Positions 34,546-41,863 of a DNA stretch of 64,000 nucleotides are shown one piece after another (position 1 is the first letter of the stretch; the number at the start of each line of letters is the position of its first letter). The stretch comes from CALOAD01 sp942491415. Lineage in GTDB: Bacteria; Cyanobacteriota; Vampirovibrionia; Gastranaerophilales; CALOAD01. The notes below the pieces were generated by a model. The model did not search any database. It was not told the origin of the DNA and saw nothing but the letters and a program-made list of their open reading frames with translations. The position numbers were made by a program, and so were the translations under genes. Where the stretch lies: contig CALOAD010000008.1 of NCBI GenBank assembly GCA_942491415.1, positions 1 through 64,000 on the forward strand, written 5' to 3'.

Positions 34546-35232
34546 TTATAAAAACGTCTCAATAAAAGAATCAATAAGCTTACTTGTATTTTCAGCTGCT
34601 CTTTCACAACATTGCCTTGCAATTACAGCCCAATCCTTTTTTCTATCATTAGAAATTTTAGGCATGCTTCTTGAATGCTCAACACTATCTGTAAATAAAT
34701 TTTTTGCAATCTCAAAAAAATCACCGCTAGTATTTGATTCACTCATTTTTATTTTTTGTTTAGACATTTTTCTTTGAGAGTTTTGAGCAAGTTGCTCAAA
34801 ACTTAAATGCATTTTAGCTTCTATTACTTTTTGTATAAATGGAGCTTTTTCAGTGTGCAAAGGAACACTCATATCCTGTAAAAAATGTAATGCTCGACCA
34901 AATTGCTCAAAAGCCTCTGTGACCTTATTTTCTTTTATCAGTTCTGAAGCTTTTTTTAAATGTTCATTAAAACAATATTTTGCATTAAATTTATCATTAA
35001 AATCTAAAAAACTTAATTTTGCACCTTTTTCAGCAGGTCCAAAATAAAAATGCTTATTTGCAAACCTACCAATTTCATCAAAATCAGGTTTTTGAACAGC
35101 TTTTTCTAAGATAACCTTATTTTCAGCACTAATATATTTTCGCATATTTTTTATGGCTGTTCTTGTTAAAAGCGTATGATGCTTAAAATGCCAACCAAAA
35201 GTTATGTTATTATGAGACCTAATATTATTCAA
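34546..35232 (-). CDS. Zinc-dependent phospholipase C-like protein with N-terminal I-T-F-G-W
   Basis: A 228-residue helical protein with the full zinc set of the bacterial PLC/alpha-toxin family: Trp14, His19, Asp50 (P-D-F-D-E), His61 (K-H-F-Y-F), His116 and Asp120 (L-H-F-L-Q-D), His126 (P-L-H), His142 and Glu146. The last five keep the H-x3-D, H+10 and H-x3-E spacing of B. cereus PLC. The enzymes hydrolyse phospholipid or related phosphodiesters. In known PLC the Trp is residue 1 of the mature chain and binds zinc by its amino group; here it follows N-N-I-T-F-G and no Sec signal is present. Activity and substrate are inferred. Confidence 0.72.
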   Translation of the reverse strand: MNNIRSHNNITFGWHFKHHTLLTRTAIKNMRKYISAENKVILEKAVQKPDFDEIGRFANKHFYFGPAEKGAKLSFLDFNDKFNAKYCFNEHLKKASELIKENKVTEAFEQFGRALHFLQDMSVPLHTEKAPFIQKVIEAKMHLSFEQLAQNSQRKMSKQKIKMSESNTSGDFFEIAKNLFTDSVEHSRSMPKISNDRKKDWAVIARQCCERAAENTSKLIDSFIETFL

Positions 35233-35341
35233 AATTCCTAACCTATATGTCTGTAGATTTATGTCGACTACTTATATATAAAACTATAATTGGGAAAATT
35301 AAATAAGTTATTACATGACTTTTAAGTAATCGTAACAAAAT

Positions 35342-36202
35342 TTATTGATTTTTAATCCAATCAATGAACTCTTTTTTCTTTTTATTTTTAATATAATTAA
35401 TTCTATTTACGTGAAAAAAATGACCATCCTTGGTCACAGAACCTTCCGTGGTTGAATCTTCATTTACAATTTCTTTTTGCTTTGCTATAACAGTTTTCAC
35501 CGGATAGCTTTTAGCTGTATGATAAATTGCTCTTGCCGTTGAATAAGCCACATCAGAAGAAAACTTTTTTATTTCTTCAACAGGTTTTGTATTTTCACCA
35601 AAATATTGAGAAGGGACATTGAAATCCTCCACCCTGAATTCATCATTATAAGCACTTTCCCATATTTTTACCCCTTTGTAGGGATCAATTAATGTAGTTA
35701 GGATATTTAACTTATAAAAAGGAGAAATTTCTCTTGTACCCCAAAAGCATTTTTTAAAAGCACCAAATAAAGGAAAATCGTTAAAAAAATCAATTCCTCG
35801 TTCTTTTAAAACCATGCTACTTGTATCAAACCCACCAGAGACAAACAAAACTTGAGTAGCCCCTGTTGCCTCAGCAATTTCGTCCATTAAATCATTGTCA
35901 AGAACATATCTTGTTTTGTAATTTTTTAAAAAACTTCTATACTTTTTATAAAGCCCTGCCCTTACTAAAATTCTCTCAGCTGTTATTGTATTTATAATTT
36001 CGAGGTTAGTATCTCTTGATAAAACATTAGAAATATCTGCTGAAATTAAACTTATAACCTCAGGGTATATTGAAAAACTTGAACCTTGGACAGGGGTATC
36101 TATAGGCATAATAAGAATTTTATGTACATCTTTAGCCCATAAGGCAGCTTGTGCATTAAAAAAAATGAATATAAACGTTAAGAATATTAATAATTTTTTC
36201 AT
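35342..36202 (-). CDS. Exported protein of unknown function
   Basis: A 286-residue protein from the ATG at 36202; a TTG three codons earlier is possible. Signal peptide: M-K-K-L-L-I-F-L-T-F then a Phe-rich core ending A-Q-A-A. The mature part begins H-K-I-L-I-M-P-I-D, followed by helices and E-A-T-G-A-T-Q-V-L-F-V-S-G-G. That order (strand I-x-I-M-P, helix, then A-x-x-x-G-A-x-x-V-L-x-G) is like the CsgG/LpoB-type periplasmic fold, but I cannot confirm it. A lysine-rich tail closes the protein. It stands alone. Confidence 0.65.
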   Translation of the reverse strand: MKKLLIFLTFIFIFFNAQAALWAKDVHKILIMPIDTPVQGSSFSIYPEVISLISADISNVLSRDTNLEIINTITAERILVRAGLYKKYRSFLKNYKTRYVLDNDLMDEIAEATGATQVLFVSGGFDTSSMVLKERGIDFFNDFPLFGAFKKCFWGTREISPFYKLNILTTLIDPYKGVKIWESAYNDEFRVEDFNVPSQYFGENTKPVEEIKKFSSDVAYSTARAIYHTAKSYPVKTVIAKQKEIVNEDSTTEGSVTKDGHFFHVNRINYIKNKKKKEFIDWIKNQ

Positions 36203-36381
36203 TTGTCTCAAATCGGTTTAAAACCAAATCCAAAGACTTTTTACAGTCTTTTTACGGCATATTTTGTTTAATAGTATTTAAATTTATTATTTATTATTTA
36301 AATAAAGTGCAAATCCCCTGTTTCTAGTATTTTTACTGGTATTTTCTCTTTAAAATACTTTAAATAGTTGATTAAAACTTC

Positions 36382-36410
36382 TTGATCTTAAAAATAATCT
36401 ATGATATTTA
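36382..36410 (+). promoter_or_regulatory. Candidate promoter of the tRNA-Ile/tRNA-Ala unit
   Basis: TTGATC (36382-36387) and TATTTA (36405-36410) are separated by 17 bases and lie about 54 bases before tRNA-Ile. Between promoter and tRNA an inverted repeat CACTTT/AAAGTG spans about 36430-36448. The -10 match is only moderate. Confidence 0.35.
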
Positions 36411-36463
36411 TAAAGTACTTCAGTGATTCACTTTAAATTACAAAGTGTTTTTACAGAAGTTGG

Positions 36464-36540
<77 letters not shown>

Positions 36541-36560
36541 TTAAAACCCACACAACCCCT

Positions 36561-36636
36561 GGGGGGTTAGCTCAGTTGGTAGAGCACCTGCTTTGCACGC
36601 AGGGGGTCAGGAGTTCGACTCTCCTATCCTCCACCA
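36561..36636 (+). tRNA. tRNA-Ala (TGC anticodon)
   Basis: A 76-base tRNA, 20 bases after tRNA-Ile. The acceptor stem pairs GGGGGGT with ATCCTCC (two G-T pairs). The anticodon stem CCTGC/GCAGG has loop TTTGCAC with anticodon TGC, and the T arm is AGGAG-TTCGACT-CTCCT. CCA is encoded. The Ile-Ala pair usually sits in rRNA spacers, but no rRNA flanks it here. Confidence 0.97.
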
Positions 36637-36683
36637 TAAAACTCCGAAATCTGCTTATGGTAAAGATTTCGGAGTTTTATTTT
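36637..36683 (+). terminator. Rho-independent terminator after the tRNA pair
   Basis: Sixteen-base arms TAAAACTCCGAAATCT (36637-36652) and AGATTTCGGAGTTTTA (36664-36679) pair perfectly with an 11-base loop, then TTTTA. It begins at the base after the tRNA-Ala CCA. Confidence 0.9.
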
Positions 36684-36841
36684 ATAGCAAATACCTTTCC
36701 ATTGCGCTTTTGAGGCTTCATGTGTTTTGATTGATTCTAGCAAGCTATTTTCCAAGGCATTATTTATACACTTTTATGCATTTCTATACACTGCCCAAAA
36801 AACAAAAGGCGCCTACTTGCTAAATAAAAAATAATTAAAAC

Positions 36842-37936
36842 TTATTCAAATAATTGTTTGTACTGTGGTGATAACTTATATTTTCTTGCTTTTTTAGAAA
36901 AATCTACCGCTTCTAAAAAACCTTCTTGATGCCATTTAAATGTAAGCTGTCTAGCACTTCTTGTTGAAAAATTAAAGAATAAAGCAACATCATTACTTGT
37001 TATAATTTCTTGCTGATTGAATAAAGATAATATTTTTCTTTGCTTTGGATCAAGTTGCCTTAATAATGGTGATTGATCTATTTCGTTTTTGCTTAAAGCC
37101 ACAAGAGAATGTTTTTCTACTTTGTCAAAAGCTTCTAGCATACCAATTATGAAATAGTTAACCCATTTAGTAATATCGGCTTCCGCTCTGCCCATATAAT
37201 AATTATGAGAAGGTCCTATTGTAATAGCATCATAATAGGCAGAAAGATTTCTGGCATAATATTCTTCAAGCGAATATAAGCCTTTTAAATCATATCCACC
37301 TGTATGTAAAACCAAAGTAGTTAAAAGCCTGGCAGTTCTTCCATTGCCATCATAATATGGATGTATTGTGGCAAATTGATAATGAGCAATAGCTGCAATT
37401 ATAGGGCAAGGTATTTCCTCTTTATTTTGGTTAATCCAGCTAATTAAGTCTTTCATCAAAGGTGGAACGTCTTTAGCCTCTGGAGGCATATAAACAATAC
37501 GTCCTGTTAAACTGTCTTTTATTACATTTTGTCCATCCCTATATGGATTGGGTCTAATATTAGTAGAACCATTTGCACAAACAAGCGCATGAATTTTTTG
37601 TATTTGCTTTTCAACTAAAGGGTTATTCTTGATTGCTAATTTTTCAACTTCTGCTATTGCTGCATAATACCCTTTTACTTCACTTTCGTCTCTTTCTCTT
37701 CCGGCAATTTGCTTATTCTCTTTTATAACTTGTTGAACATCTTTTTGTGAAAGCCTATTGCCTTCAATCATTGTTGAATAATGTGTTGAATAAAGCTTTG
37801 CACTTTCTCGCAATCCTGCTAAAACTGAAGGGGTGATAGGCAAATTTTTAATACGCTCTTTTATTTGCTCAATCTTTATTAAAGCATTGGCAATTTGAGG
37901 TGTTATTTGATAGTTGGGTGAAAAATTTAACGGCAT
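36842..37936 (-). CDS. Fic-domain protein with N-terminal inhibitory motif and C-terminal winged helix
   Basis: A 364-residue Fic enzyme. The active-site loop H-P-Y-Y-D-G-N-G-R-T-A-R (residues 192-203) keeps the catalytic His and the phosphate-binding residues; the canonical second position Phe is Tyr and the last Gly is Ala. The inhibitory helix S-x-x-x-E-G (Ser54-Glu58-Gly59, then Asn60) lies N-terminal, a class II arrangement. Residues about 300-355 form a winged helix. Fic proteins transfer AMP, or a related group, to Ser/Thr/Tyr hydroxyls of target proteins. Such DNA-binding Fic proteins are frequent in accessory regions; this one is the first gene after the tRNA pair. Confidence 0.9.
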   Translation of the reverse strand: MPLNFSPNYQITPQIANALIKIEQIKERIKNLPITPSVLAGLRESAKLYSTHYSTMIEGNRLSQKDVQQVIKENKQIAGRERDESEVKGYYAAIAEVEKLAIKNNPLVEKQIQKIHALVCANGSTNIRPNPYRDGQNVIKDSLTGRIVYMPPEAKDVPPLMKDLISWINQNKEEIPCPIIAAIAHYQFATIHPYYDGNGRTARLLTTLVLHTGGYDLKGLYSLEEYYARNLSAYYDAITIGPSHNYYMGRAEADITKWVNYFIIGMLEAFDKVEKHSLVALSKNEIDQSPLLRQLDPKQRKILSLFNQQEIITSNDVALFFNFSTRSARQLTFKWHQEGFLEAVDFSKKARKYKLSPQYKQLFE

Positions 37937-38134
37937 AATATAAACTACTTTACTGTCATAAACCTGCCATTATTATGCCATTAAATTGCCGATAAATCAA
38001 CTACTACTTATTAGATTCTTTGTACGAAAAAGAGTTGATTTCTTCTGGATTGCAAGCGATACTTGACTTACGAATGCTAAAATGGGGAATCTCTTTGAGA
38101 AAGTTATTAGTTCGAGTGTTTCTACTACCACCAT

Positions 38135-38165
38135 AAAAGACACATTTATTATGAATGTGTCTTTT
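38135..38165. terminator. Terminator-like hairpin after the tRNA relic
   Basis: AAAAGACACATT (38135-38146) and AATGTGTCTTTT (38154-38165) form a 12-bp stem with a 7-base loop. A and T runs at the stem ends give it bidirectional character. It no longer serves a recognisable gene. Confidence 0.6.
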
Positions 38166-38276
38166 ATTATGTGAAACTCGCGCTGTGTGTGGGCTTTTCA
38201 AGACAGCCAATATCAAGCAATCTTTTTTTATTCCACGAATTTATACATTTTTAGCCATTTCTATACCTTACCCAAA

Positions 38277-38326
38277 TATAAAGGGTCAGATAGTTTAATA
38301 AAAACGTTCACTTAGTATAATAAAAA
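38277..38326 (+). repeat. 50-bp direct repeat, copy A
   Basis: Begins TATAAAGGGTCAGAT. It matches copy B at 41665-41714 at 43 of 50 positions by eye, in the same orientation. The two copies enclose the SEC-C gene, the repressor tail and the transposase fragment, so they may be the ends or recombination scars of an inserted segment. Confidence 0.7.
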
Positions 38327-38447
38327 GGTAATCGAAAATTTTGGATTTTCGGAAATGTAAAAATCAACTCGGAAGATTTCCAAAACTAGATGATAATTTT
38401 TTCGGTCCAGGGTTGTATATGTGAACTTTAAAATTCATGTTGAAATA

Positions 38448-40730
38448 TTACTTTTTTCTTAAACAGCATTTTTTATATTTTTTGCCACTTCCGCAAGGAC
38501 ATATATCATTGCGTCCTATTTTTTTCTTTGTATTTAATTTTTTCTGAAATCGTCTAGACTTAAGTAGCTCTACTTGAGAGTTGTATTTTTCTAAATTTTC
38601 TTTATTTAGTTTCATTGTATATTTAACGATTTTAGAGTCATAAATTTTATTATTTTTATCAAAAGATAAAATTAGAGAAAGTCGCTCTTCCCTTTGTTGA
38701 ATTATCATTGAAGGATATATAACATCATCCATTTCTTGTTGTGTCAAAAACGGTATGCCGTCTTGCTTGCAAAACATAGACATCCCAAATACTTCAAGAT
38801 GCTTAGAGTGTCTTGAAATAAATTGTTCATTTAAAACTTGTTCAATTAAACTAATTATATGATTACGACCTGCTCCTGAAAAATCAAGTAATCTACATAT
38901 AGCTTCAGAAGACCACTTGTCTTGCTTTTCATTAACTATAGATAAAATATCTTTTAAAACAGGAGGCATCTCTTGTGCTGGTTTTATTGCCTCATCTGGA
39001 TAATGATTTAATGATAAATAATACTCATCAATCTTGTCTATATATGTGCCAAAAAAAGCTTTATCAAATTTATGTTCTTTTAAAAGCTCTTCAATATGCT
39101 GAACATATTTATTATGAGCAAAGTACATTCCTAAGTGATCTAATTCATCATTCAAATCAACAATATCAGATTGAGTTGCCAACATACGTTCTTTCAAAAA
39201 ATGAGTAAATGTAATATCATTTTGAAATAAATCAGAGTAAACTCTTAATTCATCAATAGATAAAGACCAGGCTGGCTTATCTGGTATATTGAAGTCAACT
39301 TTTTTTAATAATGCGATATTATTTGCAAAAGTATTGAAGTTTTCTAATGAAATACTACATATAAAAATATTATCTATTTCATTATTTTTTAGTTTGAGTT
39401 TTACATTGCTATCTAAATCCTCTCTTTCATATAAAGAAATCTCAGAATTTTCATCTAAGATAGAGATAATTTTATCAGCTTGCTCAACTGGTGATTCAAG
39501 TAATCTTTGAATAGAATCTTTATAAGAATTAAAATCTGAAAGAGGTGATTTTGTTTTAAATTTTCCTGCTTTTATTTCAAGAATAATTACATTTCCATCA
39601 TAAATAATAATTCCATCATTTTCAGACCATTCATTTTTATACCTATAAAAATTTGAATCATAAAAAGATGCATTTGGTAAAATATTTTCAAATAATTTAA
39701 AAGTAATAGATTGACATATTTTGCCTTGCTTCTTATTCCAGCTATCTCTATATGATGGTTTTTCTTGTAAAATAATATCTTCAAGATTTCTATATATATT
39801 ATCAAACAAGTGTGATGTTTCAAAACAATAATATTTATTTTTATATTTCAAAAAAGGTTTAATCTTAATAGGAAGTTTTTTAAATGGTTGTCCTGAAAAT
39901 TTGCCACTAAAAAATGTTTTATCTTTATTTGGCTCTAGTGAAAGAGCATCTAAAAGTTTTTCAGGTAATTCACATATTTTTTTTAAGTCGAAAAAATCAC
40001 AAGATTGTATTTTTGTTCCTGGTTCGTCAATATCGAAATCCAAATGTTTCTGTAATTCTTGTCTAACTTTTTCAATGTTTTCTATATCTTCAAGCTCATT
40101 TGCTATCTCATTAAATTTGTCATGAGTTTGCTTCAATAATTTCCATTGATTTAAATATCCTTGCTCTACAGAGTATTTAAGTTTTTTAAGCTCGTCAATT
40201 AATTTATCAAGTTCTATATCATAAAGCTCTTTGATAATATTTTTATGAGGTTGTAAAATTTCTTTTAAATGAATGAATTCAAAGTAAGCGTGTCTTTTAC
40301 CACATACATTAATCCATTCCATTATAGTCATTGTTTTAAACTCATCAAAATTAAAATTATAGTCTGTTCGCTTTTTATTATGTTGAGATTGCGCAATGGA
40401 ATAAAATAGTGTTGAATTCATATAGATGGATTTAATCAGTTCAAATAGTTTTTTATATTCATTTTCATCTACAACAGTTTTTAAATTTACCTCTAACTCA
40501 GAAGAAACTATTACACTTTGAACATAATCAATCATTCGTCTTGACATGTTTTCTTCCATAGACCACTCTGATTCAGAAATTTTTCCCACAGCAGAACAAG
40601 CAAAATGTTCATATCCATATTTAAGTAAAGCTAATGGTTCATAACTTCTAATTATATACCTAGCTTCTATTACAGATTGCTGAAGCTGTTCTTCTACAGT
40701 TTTTATATTAAATTGAGGTGAATACGCCAT
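38448..40730 (-). CDS. Large SEC-C protein with a PD-(D/E)xK-like nuclease segment
   Basis: A 760-residue protein if it starts at 40730, where GGAGTGGAGTAGG precedes an ATG; upstream in-frame codons overlap the repressor tail and look unlike protein. The end R-N-D-I-C-P-C-G-S-G-K-K-Y-K-K-C-C is a SEC-C zinc motif. Near residue 385, D-G-I-I-x-x-D-G-N-V-I-I-L-E-I-K-A-G-K fits the D...E-x-K core of restriction-type or NERD-like nucleases. The remaining parts are helical and not recognised. Such SEC-C proteins occur in accessory and defence regions, so a DNA- or RNA-targeting defence role is possible but unproven. The surrounding island supports transfer. Confidence 0.7.
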   Translation of the reverse strand: MAYSPQFNIKTVEEQLQQSVIEARYIIRSYEPLALLKYGYEHFACSAVGKISESEWSMEENMSRRMIDYVQSVIVSSELEVNLKTVVDENEYKKLFELIKSIYMNSTLFYSIAQSQHNKKRTDYNFNFDEFKTMTIMEWINVCGKRHAYFEFIHLKEILQPHKNIIKELYDIELDKLIDELKKLKYSVEQGYLNQWKLLKQTHDKFNEIANELEDIENIEKVRQELQKHLDFDIDEPGTKIQSCDFFDLKKICELPEKLLDALSLEPNKDKTFFSGKFSGQPFKKLPIKIKPFLKYKNKYYCFETSHLFDNIYRNLEDIILQEKPSYRDSWNKKQGKICQSITFKLFENILPNASFYDSNFYRYKNEWSENDGIIIYDGNVIILEIKAGKFKTKSPLSDFNSYKDSIQRLLESPVEQADKIISILDENSEISLYEREDLDSNVKLKLKNNEIDNIFICSISLENFNTFANNIALLKKVDFNIPDKPAWSLSIDELRVYSDLFQNDITFTHFLKERMLATQSDIVDLNDELDHLGMYFAHNKYVQHIEELLKEHKFDKAFFGTYIDKIDEYYLSLNHYPDEAIKPAQEMPPVLKDILSIVNEKQDKWSSEAICRLLDFSGAGRNHIISLIEQVLNEQFISRHSKHLEVFGMSMFCKQDGIPFLTQQEMDDVIYPSMIIQQREERLSLILSFDKNNKIYDSKIVKYTMKLNKENLEKYNSQVELLKSRRFQKKLNTKKKIGRNDICPCGSGKKYKKCCLRKK

Positions 40731-40734
40731 AAAC

Positions 40735-40869
40735 CTACTCCACTCCAATGCTTCTGCCGTACCAAACAACTTTGCCGATGACCTTAATATCTTGGCTTTC
40801 ATCTGTTAGGTCGATAATATATGAATCATAGTTTTTGTTATCGCTGATTTTTTGCAGATTTATATTCAT
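40735..40869 (-). pseudogene. S24/LexA-type phage repressor, C-terminal tail only
   Basis: A 44-codon frame ending D-I-K-V-I-G-K-V-V-W-Y-G-R-S-I, the closing strand pattern of the S24 peptidase domain in CI/LexA/UmuD-like proteins. The HTH and the catalytic Ser/Lys part are absent, so it cannot be a functional repressor. An ATG at 40869 follows a GGAG by three bases. Its stop lies four bases before the SEC-C start, and its end supplies that gene's ribosome-binding site, so it may persist as a coupled leader peptide. Together with the divergent transposase fragment it recalls the early region of a Mu-like phage. Confidence 0.6.
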
Positions 40870-41266
40870 TTACTCCACTTGTAAGCCTTGTGCATGCCTA
40901 TTATAACGAAAAGATAATTCAAAATATATAATATACAAATAGTTATTACAAAATTATTTCATCTGCTTTATTAAGCTCCTCATTTGTATCTAACTCGATA
41001 ATATTACCTTACACGCAGAAAAAAGGTCTAAATATGTTGTTTTGTGTTTTGCATCGATGAAGAGCAAACAAATATCGTTTGAAAGCCGTTCTAAAGCGTT
41101 TGAAATCACTCTAATAATCTTTTATGAGTTTAGACGTTGTAAATTGCTAAAAAACTCGTTCAACAGCTTCCTGCGATTTGAGTTGAGAAGTAAAACCGTT
41201 CTCAAACTTCCATCATTTTCTGCAACCCCAAGCTATAATGCTAAAGCAGTGTAGAACAGGTGGCAT
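40870..41266. other. Divergent region between the repressor tail and the transposase fragment
   Basis: No secure gene; a 70-codon plus-strand frame at 41042-41254 has odd composition and no good RBS. The stretch contains the repeated unit CGTTTGAAA at about 41078 and 41098, and an imperfect palindrome TGAGAA...TTCTCA at about 41184-41205 just upstream of the transposase fragment. A minus-strand TATAAT (plus ATTATA near 40902-40907) could drive the repressor tail and the SEC-C gene. In a Mu-like phage the operators would be in this position. Confidence 0.35.
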
Positions 41267-41605
41267 ATGAACAATCAAATTCTAAATGTGAATGACAAAT
41301 GGCTAGAGCTGAAAAAAGTTGCAGAATTAAAGAATGTAACCCCCAGAGGAATTCGCTTAGCAATTCAAAAAGGTAAATATATTTCACAAAGAGACGTTGG
41401 TAATAGTTATAAAATATTACTTTCTAGTCTTGAACCTGATGTTCAGAACAAATATTTGAATGAATATTACATTAATATCGTAAGCTCTGAAACATCACAA
41501 TCACTTGCCATTATAGAAAATAAAAGACAAATTCCCCCTGTAAATACCCTGTTATTTAAAAATAAAAAGAGAATAGCACTACCAAAACTACAAGCACCAC
41601 CATAA
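41267..41605 (+). pseudogene. Mu-like transposase, N-terminal DNA-binding domain only
   Basis: 112 codons. Residues about 10-75 match the winged-helix DNA-binding domain of phage Mu A-type transposases: K-W-L-E-L-K-K-V-A-E-L-K-N-V-T-P-R-G-I-R-L-A-I-Q-K, then S-Y-K-I-L-L-S-S-L then P-D-V-Q-N-K-Y-L. The DDE catalytic core (normally about 600 residues in total) is missing; the frame ends at a stop followed directly by a terminator hairpin. It may be a relic or a free-standing binding protein that could interfere with transposition. AGGTGGCAT precedes the ATG. Confidence 0.6.
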
Positions 41606-41640
41606 AGCCGTCATCATTGCGATAGACGGCTTTCTTGTTT
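41604..41640 (+). terminator. Rho-independent terminator after the transposase fragment
   Basis: AAAGCCGTC (41604-41612) and GACGGCTTT (41625-41633) pair over nine bases with a 12-base loop, followed by CTTGTTTG. It overlaps the stop codon. Confidence 0.75.
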
Positions 41641-41664
41641 GAAAAAGACCACTGTATGGGTGAT

Positions 41665-41714
41665 TATAAAGGGTCAGATGGTTTCATAAAAACGCTCACA
41701 TAGTATTGAAAAAA
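41665..41714 (+). repeat. 50-bp direct repeat, copy B
   Basis: Begins TATAAAGGGTCAGAT and matches copy A at 38277-38326 with about seven mismatches. It ends three bases before the point where the PAPS-reductase-like fragment stops, so the element it belongs to may have cut that gene. Confidence 0.7.
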
Positions 41715-41717
41715 TAA

Positions 41718-41863
41718 TTAGGTTATTTGAATTTCATAATAGTCCACACCCGTATCACAGAAAACATATTTTATGGATGTCGGGCATGTTTTTTTATGTA
41801 GAATGCTAGTGCTTTAATGTCCTTGCCGTCTGACAGGCTGAGAATGTGATACTCTTTAGGCAT
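41718..41863 (-). pseudogene. PAPS reductase/DndC-like PP-loop protein, 5' fragment, frameshifted
   Basis: The minus strand from the ATG at 41863 reads M-P-K-E-Y-H-I-L-S-L-S-D-G-K-D-I-K-A-L-A-F-Y, the place where PP-loop enzymes have S-G-G-K-D-S; two loop residues are altered. A stop follows at H-P, and after a one-base shift the next codons give K-Y-V-F-C-D-T-G-V, the second family motif, before the frame ends at 41718. Only about 48 of the usual several hundred residues remain. Intact relatives activate and move sulfur, in DNA phosphorothioation or similar defence loci. The start overlaps the preceding gene by eight bases, an original operon coupling. Confidence 0.7.

Larger units (their letters stand above)
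37937..38447. other. Gene-poor stretch in the island with a tRNA-like 3' relic
   Basis: I see no convincing gene in these 511 bases. Plus-strand bases about 38109-38133 read G-TTCGAGT-G...ACTACCACCA, like the T loop and CCA end of a tRNA, and a terminator-like hairpin starts two bases later, as in the true tRNA-Ala; the matching 5' half and T stem are missing. A sequence at about 38240-38274 (TTTATACA...TTTCTATAC...CCC) resembles one at about 36764-36800. The 50-base repeat at 38277-38326 is listed separately. A minus-strand frame of 70 codons across the relic looks spurious. Confidence 0.45.

Noticed and set aside
38004..38216. Minus-strand frame of 70 codons over the tRNA-like relic
   Set aside because: It starts G-G-S-R-N-T-R-T across the complement of the tRNA-like end, a known kind of spurious frame, and has no ribosome-binding site.
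40731..40802. 24 extra N-terminal codons of the SEC-C gene
   Set aside because: They overlap the S24-type tail in another frame; the ATG at 40730 has a strong RBS and begins normal-looking protein.
41042..41254. Plus-strand 70-codon frame before the transposase fragment
   Set aside because: Ser/Phe/Lys-rich composition without a fold, no good RBS, and it lies where the divergent control region should be.
38277..41714. CRISPR-like array
   Set aside because: Only two copies, 3.4 kb apart, with coding sequence between them; no regular short repeats and no cas genes anywhere in the window.
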